DNA from: Acanthosoma haemorrhoidale
Lineage: Eukaryota; Arthropoda; Insecta; Hemiptera; Acanthosomatidae
DNA: 64,000 bases
Direction: 5' to 3'
Assembly: GCA_930367205.1 (NCBI GenBank)
Contig: OV884015.1
Coordinates: forward strand, 109,184,509 to 109,248,508
In this document: piece by piece, positions 38,585 to 53,096 of the stretch
Numbering within the stretch: position 1 is the first letter of the stretch
How the letters are laid out: every line of letters starts with the position of its first letter
Notes under the pieces: model-generated
What the model saw: the letters and a program-made list of their open reading frames with translations, nothing else
Told to the model about the DNA's origin: nothing
The model's database searches: none
Program-made: the position numbers and the translations under genes

Positions 38585-41500
38585 AAGAAATAACAGGATT
38601 CGTAGCAAGAATGTTAGCTCCAGCCGCCTCATGATCTCCTGATAGTAAAAGGACCAAAATATAGTCAAAAAGCCGAACTTTTACGAAATAGCAGGATTGG
38701 CAGCTAGAACGTTAGCTCCTGCCACCTTATGATCTCCTGATACTAAAAGAACGAATATATAGACAAAAAGCCGAATTTCTACGAAATAGAAGATTGGCAG
38801 CTAGAACGTTAGCTCCTTCAATTTTATGATCTCCTGATACTAAAAGAACGAATATATAGACAAAAAGCCGAATTTTTACGAAATAGCAGGATTCAAAGAT
38901 AAAACGTTAGCTCCTGCCACCTCATGATCTCCTGATACTAAAAGATCAAAAATATAGTCAAAAAGCCGAAGTTTTACGAAATAGCAGGATTCGAGCCTGG
39001 AAACGTTAGCTCCTACCACCTCATGGTCTCCTGATACTAAAAGAACAAAAATATAGTCAAAAAGCCAAATTTTTAAGAAATAACAGGATTCGTAGCAAGA
39101 ATGTTAGCTCCAGCCGCCTCATGATCTCCTGATAGTAAAAGCACCAAAATATAGTCAAAAAGCCGAATTTTTACGAAATAGCAGGATTCAAAGATAAAAC
39201 GTTAGCTCCTACCACCTCATGGTCTCCTGATACTAAAAGAACAAAAATATAGTCAAAAAGCCAAATTTTTAAGAAATAACAGGATTCGTAGCAAGAATGT
39301 TATCTCCAGCCGCCTCATGATCTCCTGATAGTAAAAGCACCAAAATATAGTCAAAAAGCCGAATTTTTACGAAATAGCAGGATTCAAAGATAAAACGTTA
39401 GCTCCTGCCACCTCATGATCTCCTGATACCAAAAGATCAAAAATATAGTCAAAAAGCCGAAGTTTTACGAAATAGCAGGATTTGAAGCTGGAAACGTTAG
39501 CTCCTGCGACCTCATGATCTCCTGATACTAAAAGAACGAAAATATAGTCAAAAAGCAAATTTTCTCTAAATAGCAGGATTCGATGTTGGAAACGTTAGCT
39601 CCCACCACCTCATGATCTCCTGATACTAAAAGAACGAAATTATCGTCAAAAAGCCGATTTTTCACGAAAAAGCAGGATTCGAACCGGAAAAAGATAGCTC
39701 CTTCTGCCTTATGATCTCCTGATACTAATAGAATGAAATATAGTCAAAATGCCGAATTTGTACGAAATAGCAGGATTGAAAGATAAAACGTTAGCTCCTG
39801 CCACCTCATGATCTCCTGATACTAAACGAACGAAAATATAGTCAAAAAGCAAATTTTCTCTAAATAGCAGGATTCGGTGTTGGAAACGTTAGCTCCCACC
39901 ACCTCATGATCTCCTGAAACTAAAAGAACGAAATTATAATAAAAAAACCGAACTTTTACGAAATAGCAGGATTCGAACCGGAAAAAGATAGCTCCTTCTG
40001 CCCTATGATCTCCTGATACTAATAGAATGAAATATAGTCAAAATACCGAATTTGTACGAAATAGCGGGATTAGCAGCTAGAACGTTGGCTCCTGCCACCT
40101 CATGATCTCCTGATACTAAAAGAACGAATATATAGACAAAAAGCCGAATTTCTACGAAATAGAAGATTGGCAGCTAGAACGTTAGCTCCTTCCATTTTAT
40201 GATCTCCTGATACTAAAAGAACGAATATATAGACAAAAAGCCGAATTTTTACGAAATAGCAGGATTCAAAGATAAAACGTTAGCTCCTGCCACCTCATGA
40301 TCTCCTGATACCAAAAGATCAAAAATATAGTCAAAAAGCCGAAGTTTTACGAAATAGCAGGATTTGAAGCTGGAAACGTTAGCTCCTGCGACCTCATGAT
40401 CTCCTGATACTAAAAGAACGAAAATATAGTCAAAAAGCAAATTTTCTCTAAATAGCAGGATTCAATGTTGGAAACGTTAGCTCCCACCACCTCATGATCT
40501 CCTGATACTAAAAGAACGAAATTATAGTAAAAAAACCGAACTTTTACGAAATAGCAGGATTCAAACCGGAAAAAAATAGCTCCTTCTGCCTTATGATCTC
40601 CTGATACTAATAGAATGAAATATAGTCAAAATGCCGAATTTGTACGAAATAGCGGGATTAGCAGCTAGAACGTTGGCTCCTGCCACCTCATGATCTCCTG
40701 ATAGTAAAAGAACGAATATATAGACAAAAAGCCGAATTTTTACGAAATAGCAGGATTGAAAGATAAAACGTTAGCTCCTGCCACCTCATGATCTCCTGAT
40801 ACTAAAAGATCAAAAATATAGTCAAAAAGCCGAAGTTTTACGAAATAGCAGGATTTGAAGCTGGAAACGTTAGCTCCTGCGACCTCATGATCTCCTGATA
40901 CTAAAAGAACGAATATATAGGCAAAAAGCCGAATTTTTACGAAATAGCGGGATTCAAAGATAAAACGTTAGCTCCTGCCACCTCATGATCTCCTGATACT
41001 AAAAGATCAAAAATATAGTCAAAAAGCCGAAGTTTTACGAAATAGCAGGATTTGAAGCTGGAAACGTTAGCTCCTGCGACCTCATGATCTCCTGATACTA
41101 AAAGAACGAAATTATAATAAAAAAACCGATTTTTTACGAAATAGCAGGATTCGAACCGGAAAAAGATAGCTCTTTCTGCCCTATGATCTCCTGATACTAA
41201 ACGAACGAAAATATAGTCAAAAACCGAATATTAGAGAAATAGCAGGATTCGAGCCTGGAAACGTTAGCTCCTACCACCTCATGGTCTCCTGATACTAAAA
41301 GAACAAAAATATAGTCAAAAAGCCAAATTTTTAAGAAATAACAGGATTCGTAGCAAGAATGTTAGCTCCAGCCGCCTCATGATCTCCTGATAGTAAAAGG
41401 ACCAAAATATAGTCAAAAAGCCGAACTTTTACGAAATAGCAGGATTGGCAGCTAGAACGTTAGCTCCTGCCACCTTATGATCTCCTGATACTAAAAGAAC

Positions 41501-43778
41501 GAATATATAGACAAAAAGCCGAATTTCTACGAAATAGAAGATTGGCAGCTAGAACGTTAGCTCCTTCCATTTTATGATCTCCTGATACTAAAAGAACGAA
41601 TATATAGACAAAAAGCCGAATTTTTACGAAATAGCAGGATTCAAAGATAAAACGTTAGCTCCTGCCACCTCATGATCTCCTGATACTAAAAGATCAAAAA
41701 TATAGTCAAAAAGCTGAAGTTTTACGAAATAGCAGGATTCGAGCCTGGAAACGTTAGCTCCTACCACCTCATGGTCTCCTGATACTAAAAGAACAAAAAT
41801 ATAGTCAAAAAGCCAAATTTTTAAGAAATAACAGGATTCGTAGCAAGAATGTTAGCTCCAGCCGCCTCATGATCTCCTGATAGTAAAAGCACCAAAATAT
41901 AGTCAAAAAGCCGAATTTTTACGAAATAGCAGGATTCAAAGATAAAACGTTAGCTCCTGCCACCTCATGATCTCCTGATACTAAAAGATCAAAAATATAG
42001 TCAAAAAGCCGAAGTTTTACGAAATAGCAGGATTTGAAGCTGGAAACGTTAGCTCCTGCGACCTCATGATCTCCTGATACTAAAAGAACGAAAATATAGT
42101 CAAAAAGCAAATTTTCTCTAAATAGCAGGATTCGATGTTGGAAACGTTAGCTCCCACCACCTCATGATCTCCTGATACTAAAAGAACGAAATTATAGTAA
42201 AAAAACCGAACTTTTACGAAATAGCAGGATTCGAACCGGAAAAAGATAGCTCCTTCTGCCTTATGATCTCCTGATACTAATAGAATGAAATATAGTCAAA
42301 ATGCCGAATTTGTACGAAATAGCGGGATTAGCAGCTAGAACGTTGGCTCCTGCCACCTCATGATCTCCTGATAGTAAAAGAACGAATATATAGACAAAAA
42401 GCCGAAGTTTTACGAAATAGCAGGATTTGAAGCTAGAAACGTTAGCTCCTGCGACCTCATGATCTCCTGATACTAAACGAACGAAAATATAGTCAAAAAC
42501 CGAATATTAGCGAAATAGCAGGATTCGAGCCTGGAAACGTTAGCTCCTACCACCTCATGGTCTCCTGATACTAAAAGAACAAAAATATAGTCAAAAAGCC
42601 AACTTTTTAAGAAATAACAGGATTCGTAGCAAGAATGTTAGCTCCAGCCGCCTCATGATCTCCTGATAGTAAAAGGACCAAAATATAGTAAAAAAGCCGA
42701 ACTTTTACGAAATAGCAGGATTGGCAGCTAGAACGTTAGCTCCTGCCACCTTATGATCTCCTGATACTAAAAGAACGAATATATAGACAAAAAGCCGAAT
42801 TTCTACGAAATAGAAGATTGGCAGCTAGAACGTTAGCTCCTTCCACCTTATGATCTCCTGATACTAAAAGAACGAATATATAGGCAAAAAGCCGAATTTT
42901 TACGAAATAGCGGGATTCAAAGATAAAACGTTAGCTCCTGCCACCTCATGATCTCCTGATACTAAAAGATCAAAAATATAGTCAAAAAGCCGAAGTTTTA
43001 CGAAATAGCAGGATTTGAAGCTGGAAACATTAGCTCCTGCGACCTCATGATCTCCTGATACTAAAAGAACGAAAATATAGTCAAAAAGCAAATTTTCTCT
43101 AAATAGCAGGATTCGATGTTGGAAACGTTAGCTCCCACCACCTCATGATCTCCTGATACTAAAAGAACCAAATTATAGTCAAAAAACCGAACTTTTACGA
43201 AATAGCAGGATTCGAACCGGAAAAAGATAGCTCCTTCTGCCTTATGATCTCCTGATACTAATAGAATGAAATATAGTCAAAATGCCGAATTTGTACGAAA
43301 TATCAGAATTGGCTGCTAGAACATTAGCTCCTGCCACCTTATGATCTCCTGATACTAAAAGAACGATAAAATAGACAAAAAGCTAAATTTTGACGAAATA
43401 ACAGGATTGGCAGCAAGAATGTTAGCTCCTGCCGCCTCATGATCTCCTGATAATAAAAGCACGAAAATATAGTCAAAAAGCCTAATTTTCACGAAATTGC
43501 ATGATTTGAAGCTGGAAACGTTAGCTCCTGCGACCTCATGATCTCCTGATACTAAAAGAACGAAAATATAGTCAAAAAGCAAATTTTCTCTAAATAGCAG
43601 GATTCAAAGTTGGAAACGTTAGCTCCTGCCACCTCATGATCTCCTGATACTAAACGAACGAAAATATAGTCAAAAACCGAATATTAGAAAAATAGCAGGA
43701 TTCGAGCCTGGAAACGTTAGCTCCTACCACCTCATGGTCTCCTGATACAAAAAGATCAAAAATATAGTCAAAAAGCCG
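38001..43778 (+). repeat. Large HOR unit (6774-bp offset), copy 1
   Basis: About 5.8 kb matches the sequence 69 monomers to the right almost without change. Diagnostic shared features are ATATTGGC (38563 and 45337), CTGAAGTTTTACG, and the doubled 196-bp dimer. Private bases in this copy are CCTTCAATTTTA near 38816, GTTATCTCCAGCC near 39299 and GGCTGCTAG near 43311. Its left 580 bases are also part of the third 1865-bp unit. Confidence 0.9.
39005..39396 (+). repeat. Two tandem 196-bp dimers (TACCACC + CAGCCGCC)
   Basis: A two-monomer unit made of the GGTCTCCTGATAC monomer and the GATAGTAAAAGCACC monomer is present twice, with starts at 39005 and 39201. At 196 bp it is about one nucleosome repeat. 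A copy exists at the equivalent place in the second large unit. Confidence 0.85.
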
Positions 43779-44774
43779 AATTTTTACGAAATAGCAGGAT
43801 TCAAAGATAAAACGTTAGCTCCTGCCACCTCATGATCTCCTGATACCAAAAGATCAAAAATATAGTCAAAAAGCCGAAGTTTTACGAAATAGCAGGATTT
43901 GAAGCTGGAAACGTTAGCTCCTGCGACCTCATGATCTCCTGATACTAAAAGAACGAAAATATAGTCAAAAAGCAAATTTTCTCTAAATAGCAGGATTCGA
44001 TGTTGGAAACGTTAGCTCCCACCACCTCATGATCTCCTGATACTAAAAGAACGAAATTATAGTAAAAAAACCGAACTTTTACGAAATAGCAGGATTCAAA
44101 CCGGAAAAAAATAGCTCCTTCTGCCTTATGATCTCCTGATACTAATAGAATGAAATATAGTCAAAATGCCGAATTTGTACGAAATAGCGGGATTAGCAGC
44201 TAGAACGTTGGCTCCTGCCACCTCATGATCTCCTGATAGTAAAAGAACGAATATATAGACAAAAAGCCGAATTTTTACGAAATAGCAGGATTGAAAGATA
44301 AAACGTTAGCTCCTGCCACCTCATGATCTCCTGATACTAAAAGATCAAAAATATAGTCAAAAAGCCGAAGTTTTACGAAATAGCAGGATTTGAAGCTGGA
44401 AACGTTAGCTCCTGCGACCTCATGATCTCCTGATACTAAAAGAACGAATATATAGGCAAAAAGCCGAATTTTTACGAAATAGCGGGATTCAAAGATAAAA
44501 CGTTAGCTCCTGCCACCTCATGATCTCCTGATACTAAAAGATCAAAAATATAGTCAAAAAGCCGAAGTTTTACGAAATAGCAGGATTTGAAGCTGGAAAC
44601 GTTAGCTCCTGCGACCTCATGATCTCCTGATACTAAAAGAACGAAATTATAATAAAAAAACCGATTTTTTACGAAATAGCAGGATTCGAACCGGAAAAAG
44701 ATAGCTCTTTCTGCCCTATGATCTCCTGATACTAAACGAACGAAAATATAGTCAAAAACCGAATATTAGAGAAA
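43779..44774 (+). repeat. Linker between large units, copy of 40244-41239
   Basis: The 996 bases between the two matching parts of the large units repeat 40244-41239 at offset 3535 (36 monomers), including GATACCAAAAGATC and the ATAATAAAAAAACCGATTTT monomer. It also resembles the 1865-bp unit. The join at about 44775 skips the GATTCGAGCCTGG monomer and goes straight to GGATTTGAAGC. Confidence 0.82.
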
Positions 44775-47700
44775 TAGCAGGATTTGAAGCTGGAAACGTT
44801 AGCTCCTGCGACCTCATGATCTCCTGATACTAAAAGAACGAAAATATAGTCAAAAAGCAAATTTTCTCTAAATAGCAGGATTCGATGTTGGAAACGTTAG
44901 CTCCCACCACCTCATGATCTCCTGATACTAAAAGAACGAAATTATAGTAAAAAAACCGAACTTTTACGAAATAGCAGGATTCAAACCGGAAAAAAATAGC
45001 TCCTTCTGCCTTATGATCTCCTGATACTAATAGAATGAAATATAGTCAAAATGCCGAATTTGTACGAAATAGCGGGATTAGCAGCTAGAACGTTGGCTCC
45101 TGCCACCTCATGATCTCCTGATAGTAAAAGAACGAATATATAGACAAAAAGCCGAATTTTTACGAAATAGCAGGATTGAAAGATAAAACGTTAGCTCCTG
45201 CCACCTCATGATCTCCTGATACTAAAAGATCAAAAATATAGTCAAAAAGCCGAAGTTTTACGAAATAGCAGGATTTGAAGCTGGAAACGTTAGCTCCTGC
45301 GACCTCATGATCTCCTGATACTAAAAGAACGAATATATTGGCAAAAAGCCGAATTTTTAAGAAATAACAGGATTCGTAGCAAGAATGTTAGCTCCAGCCG
45401 CCTCATGATCTCCTGATAGTAAAAGGACCAAAATATAGTCAAAAAGCCGAACTTTTACGAAATAGCAGGATTGGCAGCTAGAACGTTAGCTCCTGCCACC
45501 TTATGATCTCCTGATACTAAAAGAACGAATATATAGACAAAAAGCCGAATTTCTACGAAATAGAAGATTGGCAGCTAGAACGTTAGCTCCTTCCATTTTA
45601 TGATCTCCTGATACTAAAAGAACGAATATATAGACAAAAAGCCGAATTTTTACGAAATAGCAGGATTCAAAGATAAAACGTTAGCTCCTGCCACCTCATG
45701 ATCTCCTGATACTAAAAGATCAAAAATATAGTCAAAAAGCCGAAGTTTTACGAAATAGCAGGATTCGAGCCTGGAAACGTTAGCTCCTACCACCTCATGG
45801 TCTCCTGATACTAAAAGAACAAAAATATAGTCAAAAAGCCAAATTTTTAAGAAATAACAGGATTCGTAGCAAGAATGTTAGCTCCAGCCGCCTCATGATC
45901 TCCTGATAGTAAAAGCACCAAAATATAGTCAAAAAGCCGAATTTTTACGAAATAGCAGGATTCAAAGATAAAACGTTAGCTCCTACCACCTCATGGTCTC
46001 CTGATACTAAAAGAACAAAAATATAGTCAAAAAGCCAAATTTTTAAGAAATAACAGGATTCGTAGCAAGAATGTTAGCTCCAGCCGCCTCATGATCTCCT
46101 GATAGTAAAAGCACCAAAATATAGTCAAAAAGCCGAATTTTTACGAAATAGCAGGATTCAAAGATAAAACGTTAGCTCCTGCCACCTCATGATCTCCTGA
46201 TACCAAAAGATCAAAAATATAGTCAAAAAGCCGAAGTTTTACGAAATAGCAGGATTTGAAGCTGGAAACGTTAGCTCCTGCGACCTCATGATCTCCTGAT
46301 ACTAAAAGAACGAAAATATAGTCAAAAAGCAAATTTTCTCTAAATAGCAGGATTCGATGTTGGAAACGTTAGCTCCCACCACCTCATGATCTCCTGATAC
46401 TAAAAGAACGAAATTATCGTCAAAAAGCCGATTTTTCACGAAAAAGCAGGATTCGAACCGGAAAAAGATAGCTCCTTCTGCCTTATGATCTCCTGATACT
46501 AATAGAATGAAATATAGTCAAAATGCCGAATTTGTACGAAATAGCAGGATTGAAAGATAAAACGTTAGCTCCTGCCACCTCATGATCTCCTGATACTAAA
46601 CGAACGAAAATATAGTCAAAAAGCAAATTTTCTCTAAATAGCAGGATTCGGTGTTGGAAACGTTAGCTCCCACCACCTCATGATCTCCTGAAACTAAAAG
46701 AACGAAATTATAATAAAAAAACCGAACTTTTACGAAATAGCAGGATTCGAACCGGAAAAAGATAGCTCCTTCTGCCCTATGATCTCCTGATACTAATAGA
46801 ATGAAATATAGTCAAAATACCGAATTTGTACGAAATAGCGGGATTAGCAGCTAGAACGTTGGCTCCTGCCACCTCATGATCTCCTGATACTAAAAGAACG
46901 AATATATAGACAAAAAGCCGAATTTCTACGAAATAGAAGATTGGCAGCTAGAACGTTAGCTCCTTCCATTTTATGATCTCCTGATACTAAAAGAACGAAT
47001 ATATAGACAAAAAGCCGAATTTTTACGAAATAGCAGGATTCAAAGATAAAACGTTAGCTCCTGCCACCTCATGATCTCCTGATACCAAAAGATCAAAAAT
47101 ATAGTCAAAAAGCCGAAGTTTTACGAAATAGCAGGATTTGAAGCTGGAAACGTTAGCTCCTGCGACCTCATGATCTCCTGATACTAAAAGAACGAAAATA
47201 TAGTCAAAAAGCAAATTTTCTCTAAATAGCAGGATTCAATGTTGGAAACGTTAGCTCCCACCACCTCATGATCTCCTGATACTAAAAGAACGAAATTATA
47301 GTAAAAAAACCGAACTTTTACGAAATAGCAGGATTCAAACCGGAAAAAAATAGCTCCTTCTGCCTTATGATCTCCTGATACTAATAGAATGAAATATAGT
47401 CAAAATGCCGAATTTGTACGAAATAGCGGGATTAGCAGCTAGAACGTTGGCTCCTGCCACCTCATGATCTCCTGATAGTAAAAGAACGAATATATAGACA
47501 AAAAGCCGAATTTTTACGAAATAGCAGGATTGAAAGATAAAACGTTAGCTCCTGCCACCTCATGATCTCCTGATACTAAAAGATCAAAAATATAGTCAAA
47601 AAGCCGAAGTTTTACGAAATAGCAGGATTTGAAGCTGGAAACGTTAGCTCCTGCGACCTCATGATCTCCTGATACTAAAAGAACGAATATATAGGCAAAA

Positions 47701-50552
47701 AGCCGAATTTTTACGAAATAGCGGGATTCAAAGATAAAACGTTAGCTCCTGCCACCTCATGATCTCCTGATACTAAAAGATCAAAAATATAGTCAAAAAG
47801 CCGAAGTTTTACGAAATAGCAGGATTTGAAGCTGGAAACGTTAGCTCCTGCGACCTCATGATCCCCTGATACTAAAAGAACGAAATTATAATAAAAAAAC
47901 CGATTTTTTACGAAATAGCAGGATTCGAACCGGAAAAAGATAGCTCTTTCTGCCCTATGATCTCCTGATACTAAACGAACGAAAATATAGTCAAAAACCG
48001 AATATTAGAGAAATAGCAGGATTCGAGCCTGGAAACGTTAGCTCCTACCACCTCATGGTCTCCTGATACTAAAAGAACAAAAATATAGTCAAAAAGCCAA
48101 ATTTTTAAGAAATAACAGGATTCGTAGCAAGAATGTTAGCTCCAGCCGCCTCATGATCTCCTGATAGTAAAAGGACCAAAATATAGTCAAAAAGCCGAAC
48201 TTTTACGAAATAGCAGGATTGGCAGCTAGAACGTTAGCTCCTGCCACCTTATGATCTCCTGATACTAAAAGAACGAATATATAGACAAAAAGCCGAATTT
48301 CTACGAAATAGAAGATTGGCAGCTAGAACGTTAGCTCCTTCCATTTTATGATCTCCTGATACTAAAAGAACGAATATATAGACAAAAAGCCGAATTTTTA
48401 CGAAATAGCAGGATTCAAAGATAAAACGTTAGCTCCTGCCACCTCATGATCTCCTGATACTAAAAGATCAAAAATATAGTCAAAAAGCTGAAGTTTTACG
48501 AAATAGCAGGATTCGAGCCTGGAAACGTTAGCTCCTACCACCTCATGGTCTCCTGATACTAAAAGAACAAAAATATAGTCAAAAAGCCAAATTTTTAAGA
48601 AATAACAGGATTCGTAGCAAGAATGTTAGCTCCAGCCGCCTCATGATCTCCTGATAGTAAAAGCACCAAAATATAGTCAAAAAGCCGAATTTTTACGAAA
48701 TAGCAGGATTCAAAGACAAAACGTTAGCTCCTGCCACCTCATGATCTCCTGATACTAAAAGATCAAAAATATAGTCAAAAAGCCGAAGTTTTACGAAATA
48801 GCAGGATTTGAAGCTGGAAACGTTAGCTCCTGCGACCTCATGATCTCCTGATACTAAAAGAACGAAAATATAGTCAAAAAGCAAATTTTCTCTAAATAGC
48901 AGGATTCGATGTTGGAAACGTTAGCTCCCACCACCTCATGATCTCCTGATACTAAAAGAACGAAATTATAGTAAAAAAACCGAACTTTTACGAAATAGCA
49001 GGATTCGAACCGGAAAAAGATAGCTCCTTCTGCCTTATGATCTCCTGATACTAATAGAATGAAATATAGTCAAAATGCCGAATTTGTACGAAATAGCGGG
49101 ATTAGCAGCTAGAACGTTGGCTCCTGCCACCTCATGATCTCCTGATAGTAAAAGAACGAATATATAGACAAAAAGCCGAAGTTTTACGAAATAGCAGGAT
49201 TTGAAGCTAGAAACGTTAGCTCCTGCGACCTCATGATCTCCTGATACTAAACGAACGAAAATATAGTCAAAAACCGAATATTAGCGAAATAGCAGGATTC
49301 GAGCCTGGAAACGTTAGCTCCTACCACCTCATGGTCTCCTGATACTAAAAGAACAAAAATATAGTCAAAAAGCCAACTTTTTAAGAAATAACAGGATTCG
49401 TAGCAAGAATGTTAGCTCCAGCCGCCTCATGATCTCCTGATAGTAAAAGGACCAAAATATAGTAAAAAAGCCGAACTTTTACGAAATAGCAGGATTGGCA
49501 GCTAGAACGTTAGCTCCTGCCACCTTATGATCTCCTGATACTAAAAGAACGAATATATAGACAAAAAGCCGAATTTCTACGAAATAGAAGATTGGCAGCT
49601 AGAACGTTAGCTCCTTCCACCTTATGATCTCCTGATACTAAAAGAACGAATATATAGGCAAAAAGCCGAATTTTTACGAAATAGCGGGATTCAAAGATAA
49701 AACGTTAGCTCCTGCCACCTCATGATCTCCTGATACTAAAAGATCAAAAATATAGTCAAAAAGCCGAAGTTTTACGAAATAGCAGGATTTGAAGCTGGAA
49801 ACATTAGCTCCTGCGACCTCATGATCTCCTGATACTAAAAGAACGAAAATATAGTCAAAAAGCAAATTTTCTCTAAATAGCAGGATTCGATGTTGGAAAC
49901 GTTAGCTCCCACCACCTCATGATCTCCTGATACTAAAAGAACCAAATTATAGTCAAAAAACCGAACTTTTACGAAATAGCAGGATTCGAACCGGAAAAAG
50001 ATAGCTCCTTCTGCCTTATGATCTCCTGATACTAATAGAATGAAATATAGTCAAAATGCCGAATTTGTACGAAATATCAGAATTGGCAGCTAGAACATTA
50101 GCTCCTGCCACCTTATGATCTCCTGATACTAAAAGAACGATAAAATAGACAAAAAGCTAAATTTTGACGAAATAACAGGATTGGCAGCAAGAATGTTAGC
50201 TCCTGCCGCCTCATGATCTCCTGATAATAAAAGCACGAAAATATAGTCAAAAAGCCTAATTTTCACGAAATTGCATGATTTGAAGCTGGAAACGTTAGCT
50301 CCTGCGACCTCATGATCTCCTGATACTAAAAGAACGAAAATATAGTCAAAAAGCAAATTTTCTCTAAATAGCAGGATTCAAAGTTGGAAACGTTAGCTCC
50401 TGCCACCTCATGATCTCCTGATACTAAACGAACGAAAATATAGTCAAAAACCGAATATTAGAAAAATAGCAGGATTCGAGCCTGGAAACGTTAGCTCCTA
50501 CCACCTCATGGTCTCCTGATACAAAAAGATCAAAAATATAGTCAAAAAGCCG
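44775..50552 (+). repeat. Large HOR unit (6774-bp offset), copy 2
   Basis: This is the right-hand copy. Private bases are AAAGACAAAACG near 48714 and GATCCCCTG near 47861. Only a handful of differences over 5.8 kb were noticed, so the duplication is recent or the copies are being homogenised. It diverges at about 50553, where CCGAAGTTTTACG replaces CCGAATTTTTACG. Confidence 0.9.
45779..46170 (+). repeat. Two tandem 196-bp dimers, second occurrence
   Basis: These are the same dimers as at 39005, shifted by 6774 bases. The doubling therefore predates the large duplication. Confidence 0.85.
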
Positions 50553-51009
50553 AAGTTTTACGAAATAGCAGGATTTGAAGCTGGAAACGTTAGCTCCTGC
50601 GACCTCATGATCTCCTGATACTAAAAGAACGAAAATATAGTCAAAAAGCAAATTTTCTCTAAATAGCAGGATTCGATGTTGGAAACGTTAGCTCCCACCA
50701 CCTCATGATCTCCTGATACTAAAAGAACGAAATTATAGTCAAAAAGCCGATTTTTCACGAAATAGCAGGATTCGAACCGGAAAAAGATAGCTCCTTTTGC
50801 CTTATGATCTCCTGATACTAATAGAATGAAATATAGTCAAAATGCCGAATTTGTACGAAATAGCGGGATTAGCAACTAGAACGTTGGCTCCTGCCACCTC
50901 ATGATCTCCTGATAGTAAAAGAACGAATATATAGACAAAAAGCCGAATTTTTACGAAATAGCAGGATTGAAAGATAAAACGTTAGCTCCTGCCACCTCAT
51001 GATCTCCTG

Positions 51010-51993
51010 ATACTAAAAGATCAAAAATATAGTCAAAAAGCCGAAGTTTTACGAAAAAGCAGGATTTGAAGCTGGAAACATTAGCTCCTGCGACCTCATG
51101 ATCTCCTGATACTAAAAGAACGAAAATATAGTCAAAAAGCAAATTTTCTCTAAATAGCAGGATTCGATGTTGGAAACGTTAGCTCCCACCACCTCATGAT
51201 CTCCTGATACTAAAAGAACCAAATTATAGTCAAAAAACCGAACTTTTACGAAATAGCAGGATTCGAACCGGAAAAAGATAGCTCCTTCTGCCTTATGATC
51301 TCCTGATACTAATAGAATGAAATATAGTCAAAATGCCGAATTTGTACGAAATATCAGAATTGGCAGCTAGAACATTAGCTCCTGCCACCTTATGATCTCC
51401 TGATACTAAAAGAACGATAAAATAGACAAAAAGCTAAATTTTGACGAAATAACAGGATTGGCAGCAAGAATGTTAGCTCCTGCCGCCTCATGATCTCCTG
51501 ATAATAAAAGAACGAAAATATAGTCAAAAAGCCTAATTTTCACGAAATTGCATGATTTGAAGCTGTAAACATTAGCTCCTGCCGCCTTATGATCTCCTGA
51601 TACTAAAAGAACGAAAATATAGTCAAAAAGCCAAATTTTTACGAAATAGCATGATTCGAAGCTGGAAACGTTAGCTCCTGCCACCTCATGATCTCCTGAT
51701 ACTAAAAGATCAAAAATATAGTCAAAAAGCCGAAGTTTTACGAAATAGCAGGATTTGAAGCTGGAAACGTTAGCTCCTGCGACCTCATGATCTCCTGATA
51801 CTAAAAGACCGAAAATATAGTCAAAAAGCAAATTTTCTCTAAATAGCAGGATTCAAAGTTGGAAACGTTAGCTCCTGCCACCTCATGATCTCTTGATACT
51901 AAACGAACGAAAATATAGTCAAAAACCGAATATTAGAAAAATAGCAGGATTCGAGCCTGGAAACGTTAGCTCCTACCACCTCATGGTCTCCTG
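51010..51993 (+). repeat. 984-bp HOR unit, copy 1
   Basis: This ten-monomer series contains the GATAAAATAGACAAAAAGC monomer and a run of 99-bp monomers. It shares the rare GATCTCTTGATAC and AAAAGACCGAAAATATAG variants with copy 2. Confidence 0.86.
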
Positions 51994-52985
51994 ATACAAA
52001 AAGATCAAAAATATAGTCAAAAAGCCGAAGTTTTACGAAATAGCAGGATTTGAAGCTGGAAACGTTAGCTCCTGCGACCTCATGATCTCCTGATACTAAA
52101 AGAACGAAAATATAGTCAAAAAGCAAATTTTCTCTAAATAGCAGGATTCGATGTTGGAAACGTTAGCTCCCACCACCTCATGATCTCCTGATACTAAAAG
52201 AACCAAATTATAGTCAAAAAACCGAACTTTTACGAAATAGCAGGATTCGAACCGGAAAAAGATAGCTCCTTCTGCCTTATGATCTCCTGATACTAATAGA
52301 ATGAAATATAGTCAAAATGCCGAATTTGTACGAAATATCAGAATTGGCAGCTAGAACATTAGCTCCTGCCACCTTATGATCTCCTGATACTAAAAGAACG
52401 ATAAAATAGACAAAAAGCTAAATTTTGACGAAATAACAGGATTGGCAGCAAGAATGTTAGCTCCTGCCGCCTCATGATCTCCTGATAATAAAAGAACGAA
52501 AATATAGTCAAAAAGCCTAATTTTCACGAAATTGCATGATTTGAAGCTGTAAACATTAGCTCCTGCCGCCTTATGATCTCCTGATACTAAAAGAACGAAA
52601 ATATAGTCAAAAAGCCAAATTTTTACGAAATAGCATGATTCGAAGCTGGAAACGTTAGCTCCTGCCACCTCATGATCTCCTGATACTAAAAGATCAAAAA
52701 TATAGTCAAAAAGCCGAAGTTTTACGAAATAGCAGGATTTGAAGCTGGAAACATTAGCTCCTGCGACCTCATGATCTCCTGATACTAAAAGACCGAAAAT
52801 ATAGTCAAAAAGCAAATTTTCTCTAAATAGCAGGATTCAAAGTTGGAAACGTTAGCTCCTGCCACCTCATGATCTCTTGATACTAAACGAACGAAAATAT
52901 AGTCAAAAACCGAATATTAGAAAAATAGCAGGATTCGAGCCTGGAAACGTTAGCTCCTACCACCTCATGGTCTCCTGATACAAAA
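51994..52985 (+). repeat. 984-bp HOR unit, copy 2
   Basis: This is the tandem copy of 51010-51993. It departs near 52986, where AAAAAGAACAAAAATATAG replaces AAAAAGATCAAAAATATAG and a GATTCGTAGCAAG monomer, the last one in the window, follows. Confidence 0.86.
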
Positions 52986-53096
52986 AGAACAAAAATATAG
53001 TCAAAAAGCCAACTTTTTAAGAAATAACAGGATTCGTAGCAAGAATGTTAGCTCCAGCCGCCTCATGATCTCCTGATAGTAAAAGGACCAAAATAT

